Below are positions 62,590 through 64,000 of a stretch of 64,000 nucleotides of DNA, piece by piece. The DNA is from Planosporangium thailandense (GTDB taxonomy: Bacteria > Actinomycetota > Actinomycetes > Mycobacteriales > Micromonosporaceae). The notes beneath the pieces are model-generated. The model searched no databases. It was given only the letters and a program-made list of their open reading frames with translations, and was not told where the DNA came from. Position 1 is the stretch's first letter. Each line of letters starts with the position of its first letter. Where the stretch lies: NCBI RefSeq assembly GCF_011947195.1, contig NZ_JAATVY010000025.1, positions 26,163 through 90,162 of the forward strand, in the 5' to 3' direction. Both the position numbers and the translations under genes were made by a program.

Positions 62590-63993
62590 TTATTCATGGC
62601 CAATGAGGACGACGGTATAGCCACCTACAAGCTCTTCGTCAATGCGTTGCCTTGTTCGGATTATCTGGGCTTCGCCAGGTTTGAGGTCTGGTATGTACGC
62701 GTGGAGTGGGATGTGTAGTTGGTCGCATCCTCGATAGAATTGCTGGCGTTGTCGCAGTAGTTTGCTCCGCTCGGCGGGTACAAGAATTTCTGGGTCCGGG
62801 AGGGTGACATCGACGGGTGTCGGGTTTAGCAGGCCGGCGGCGGCGGTGCTCGACGGAGTCCGGAGGCGGGTGTTGCGACTTCCTGCGTACAGTTGAAGCC
62901 ACTCCATCGTTCCGGGCGGCTCGACCACGACGTCCACGTCGGCTTGGCCCGGAGTGGCATACCAACCCAACTGCAAATCGACGGTCGCCTGTGCGGGTGA
63001 CGCTGCCTGTACGACCGCGATGTTGCGTTGTCCAACGTGGCGATCCGTGGACGGAGAGAATGAGTTCAGCGCGACGGGGTCGAACATCGTATCGCCGGCG
63101 CGGACGACCAGGCACTCATGTCCGTTGTTGAGGAACTCCGGTATCCAGGTGGTGGGGCATTTCACGACGGCGTGTGCGCCCCGGCTCAGCCAGGTGCCGT
63201 ACGCCTCGGTGACCTCACGCCACTCGGCGTAGACAGTGAAGCGATCCGCTAGGTCGACGTACGTGGCGCCGATGAGGTGGCCCGCCGATCTGGAGAAACC
63301 GAGGCTCGGATCGAACCACCAGAATTCTATCCGCACCCGGAACGCGGGTGCCTTGCCCAGGTTCCACACGTGTGCGTACAGCGTGTTGGGTCGGCCGGCC
63401 TGTGCCGTCTCGCCCTGGCTGGCCGGGCGGAGTGGTGCGTCGTCGGCGGCTTGGTTGGGCACGACATAGATGTCTGGTGACTCCCAGAAGACCCCGGGCG
63501 ACGGGCGTTGCCCACGGTCGGCCGAATTCCGCCGGATTAACAGGTACGGTAATAATTCATCCTTGCGCGGACCAAATGTCGGACCGATCCGTCCGACCTC
63601 GCTGACCTTGCCGCGGAACCAGGGAATCTCCGAGGGATCTCCGACCGGCGGGCGATCCTGCTGCCATGGAGGAGTATCGGAGGTCTGTGGCTGGAACGGC
63701 GGAGGGTGGGGTATGTCGACCGTCCCAGGGGGCGCGGGCGTGTCCGGCGGTGGGCAGCAGGGGCGAGGTGGATGCTTGGTACCTTTGCCGCATTCGCAGG
63801 AAACTGATACCCGGACGTCCACGTCCCGGTTGCAGAGGCACCGGCAGGGATGCTCCGAATCGTGATGCTTTCCGCATTCTTCGGCGTCTCCTGGCCTGTT
63901 TTGGTGCTCGCAGCTACACCGGTAGTGATACGTCTGATCATTTTCGTATTGGCGGTCGGGCCGGTCTGCGCGTCCTTCGTCATTCACATTCAT
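62590..63993 (-). CDS. Large protein with Cys/His-rich N-terminus, unknown
   Basis: 467 aa from ATG 63993; only 7 bases of upstream sequence are in the window, so the start is not confirmed and could lie further out. Residues about 22-82 are rich in Cys and His (YRCSCEH, AEECGKHHDSEHPCRCLCN, SCECGKGTKH, RPCCPPP), suggesting metal binding. A Pro-rich linker (PPPDTPAPPGTVDIPHPPP) follows, and the rest alternates as beta-sheet (LYAHVWNLGKAPAFRVRIEFW resembles CARDB/Ig-like adhesion folds). No signal peptide or membrane segment. I do not recognise it. About 130 bases separate it from the gene at 62115. Confidence 0.68.
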   Translation of the reverse strand: MNVNDEGRADRPDRQYENDQTYHYRCSCEHQNRPGDAEECGKHHDSEHPCRCLCNRDVDVRVSVSCECGKGTKHPPRPCCPPPDTPAPPGTVDIPHPPPFQPQTSDTPPWQQDRPPVGDPSEIPWFRGKVSEVGRIGPTFGPRKDELLPYLLIRRNSADRGQRPSPGVFWESPDIYVVPNQAADDAPLRPASQGETAQAGRPNTLYAHVWNLGKAPAFRVRIEFWWFDPSLGFSRSAGHLIGATYVDLADRFTVYAEWREVTEAYGTWLSRGAHAVVKCPTTWIPEFLNNGHECLVVRAGDTMFDPVALNSFSPSTDRHVGQRNIAVVQAASPAQATVDLQLGWYATPGQADVDVVVEPPGTMEWLQLYAGSRNTRLRTPSSTAAAGLLNPTPVDVTLPDPEILVPAERSKLLRQRQQFYRGCDQLHIPLHAYIPDLKPGEAQIIRTRQRIDEELVGGYTVVLIGHE

Positions 63994-64000
63994 GGTGTCG

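Overview
The window is high-GC DNA with dense, ATGA/GTGA-overlapping operons, frequent GTG/TTG starts, strong GGAGG-type ribosome binding sites and TTGANN/TAnnnT promoters. This points to an actinomycete. A filamentous antibiotic-producing family such as Micromonosporaceae is plausible from the mix of catabolic and secondary-metabolism genes, but the sequence alone does not fix the genus.

Layout. (1) 1-5.7 kb: a protocatechuate/4-hydroxybenzoate operon, pcaH-pcaG-pcaB-pcaL-pobA, divergent from an IclR-type regulator cut by the window edge. An array of GCGAAC half-sites lies in the leader. (2) 5.8-14.8 kb: a GntR/FadR-type regulator and an amine or amino-acid utilisation set: gamma-glutamyl amide hydrolase, iron alcohol dehydrogenase, Baeyer-Villiger monooxygenase, glutamine-synthetase-like ligase, APC permease, esterase. 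(3) 15.0-31.1 kb: assimilation of cyclic ureides and imides under a LacI regulator: asparaginase, imidase/polysaccharide-deacetylase homologue, NCS1 permease, L- and D-type carbamoylases, hydantoinase and beta-ureidopropionase. A tandem glycine riboswitch follows, ahead of sdaA, malate synthase and a citrate-lyase-like protein, then a hydroxyacid dehydrogenase and an IclR regulator. LacI-type operators overlap or adjoin both candidate promoters of the set. (4) 31.2-35.6 kb: an EthD-like protein and a dctA / CMD-like / SDR / PDC-lactonase-like operon.

(5) 36.4-50.2 kb: a biosynthetic operon mixing pterin enzymes (GTP cyclohydrolase I, a PTPS/QueD homologue with an altered metal motif, a Nudix hydrolase) with an A-PCP didomain, a KS-AT-KR-ACP polyketide synthase, a free-standing condensation protein, an alpha/beta hydrolase, an exporter and a sugar-type epimerase/aminotransferase pair. 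(6) 51.3-56.1 kb: prolyl oligopeptidase, an 18-residue peptide gene, an MccB-like E1 enzyme and an MFS exporter, which look like a small microcin-C-like peptide system whose peptide ends in Gly rather than Asn. A perfect 14-bp hairpin separates the peptide gene from the enzyme gene.

(7) 56.2-62.0 kb: visibly lower-GC DNA carrying a RiPP cluster: cytochrome P450, 65-residue precursor ending in YLYD, MNIO (DUF692) enzyme, its partner protein, a B12-dependent radical SAM enzyme, and a methyltransferase broken by an in-frame TGA and truncated. The enzyme set and the Tyr-X-Tyr-Asp terminus match the aminopyruvatide logic (biaryl Tyr-Tyr crosslink, beta-methylation, C-terminal Asp to aminopyruvic acid). 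Two uncharacterised genes on the minus strand close the window, one a large protein with a Cys-rich N-terminus. Regions 6 and 7 are the most likely undescribed systems.
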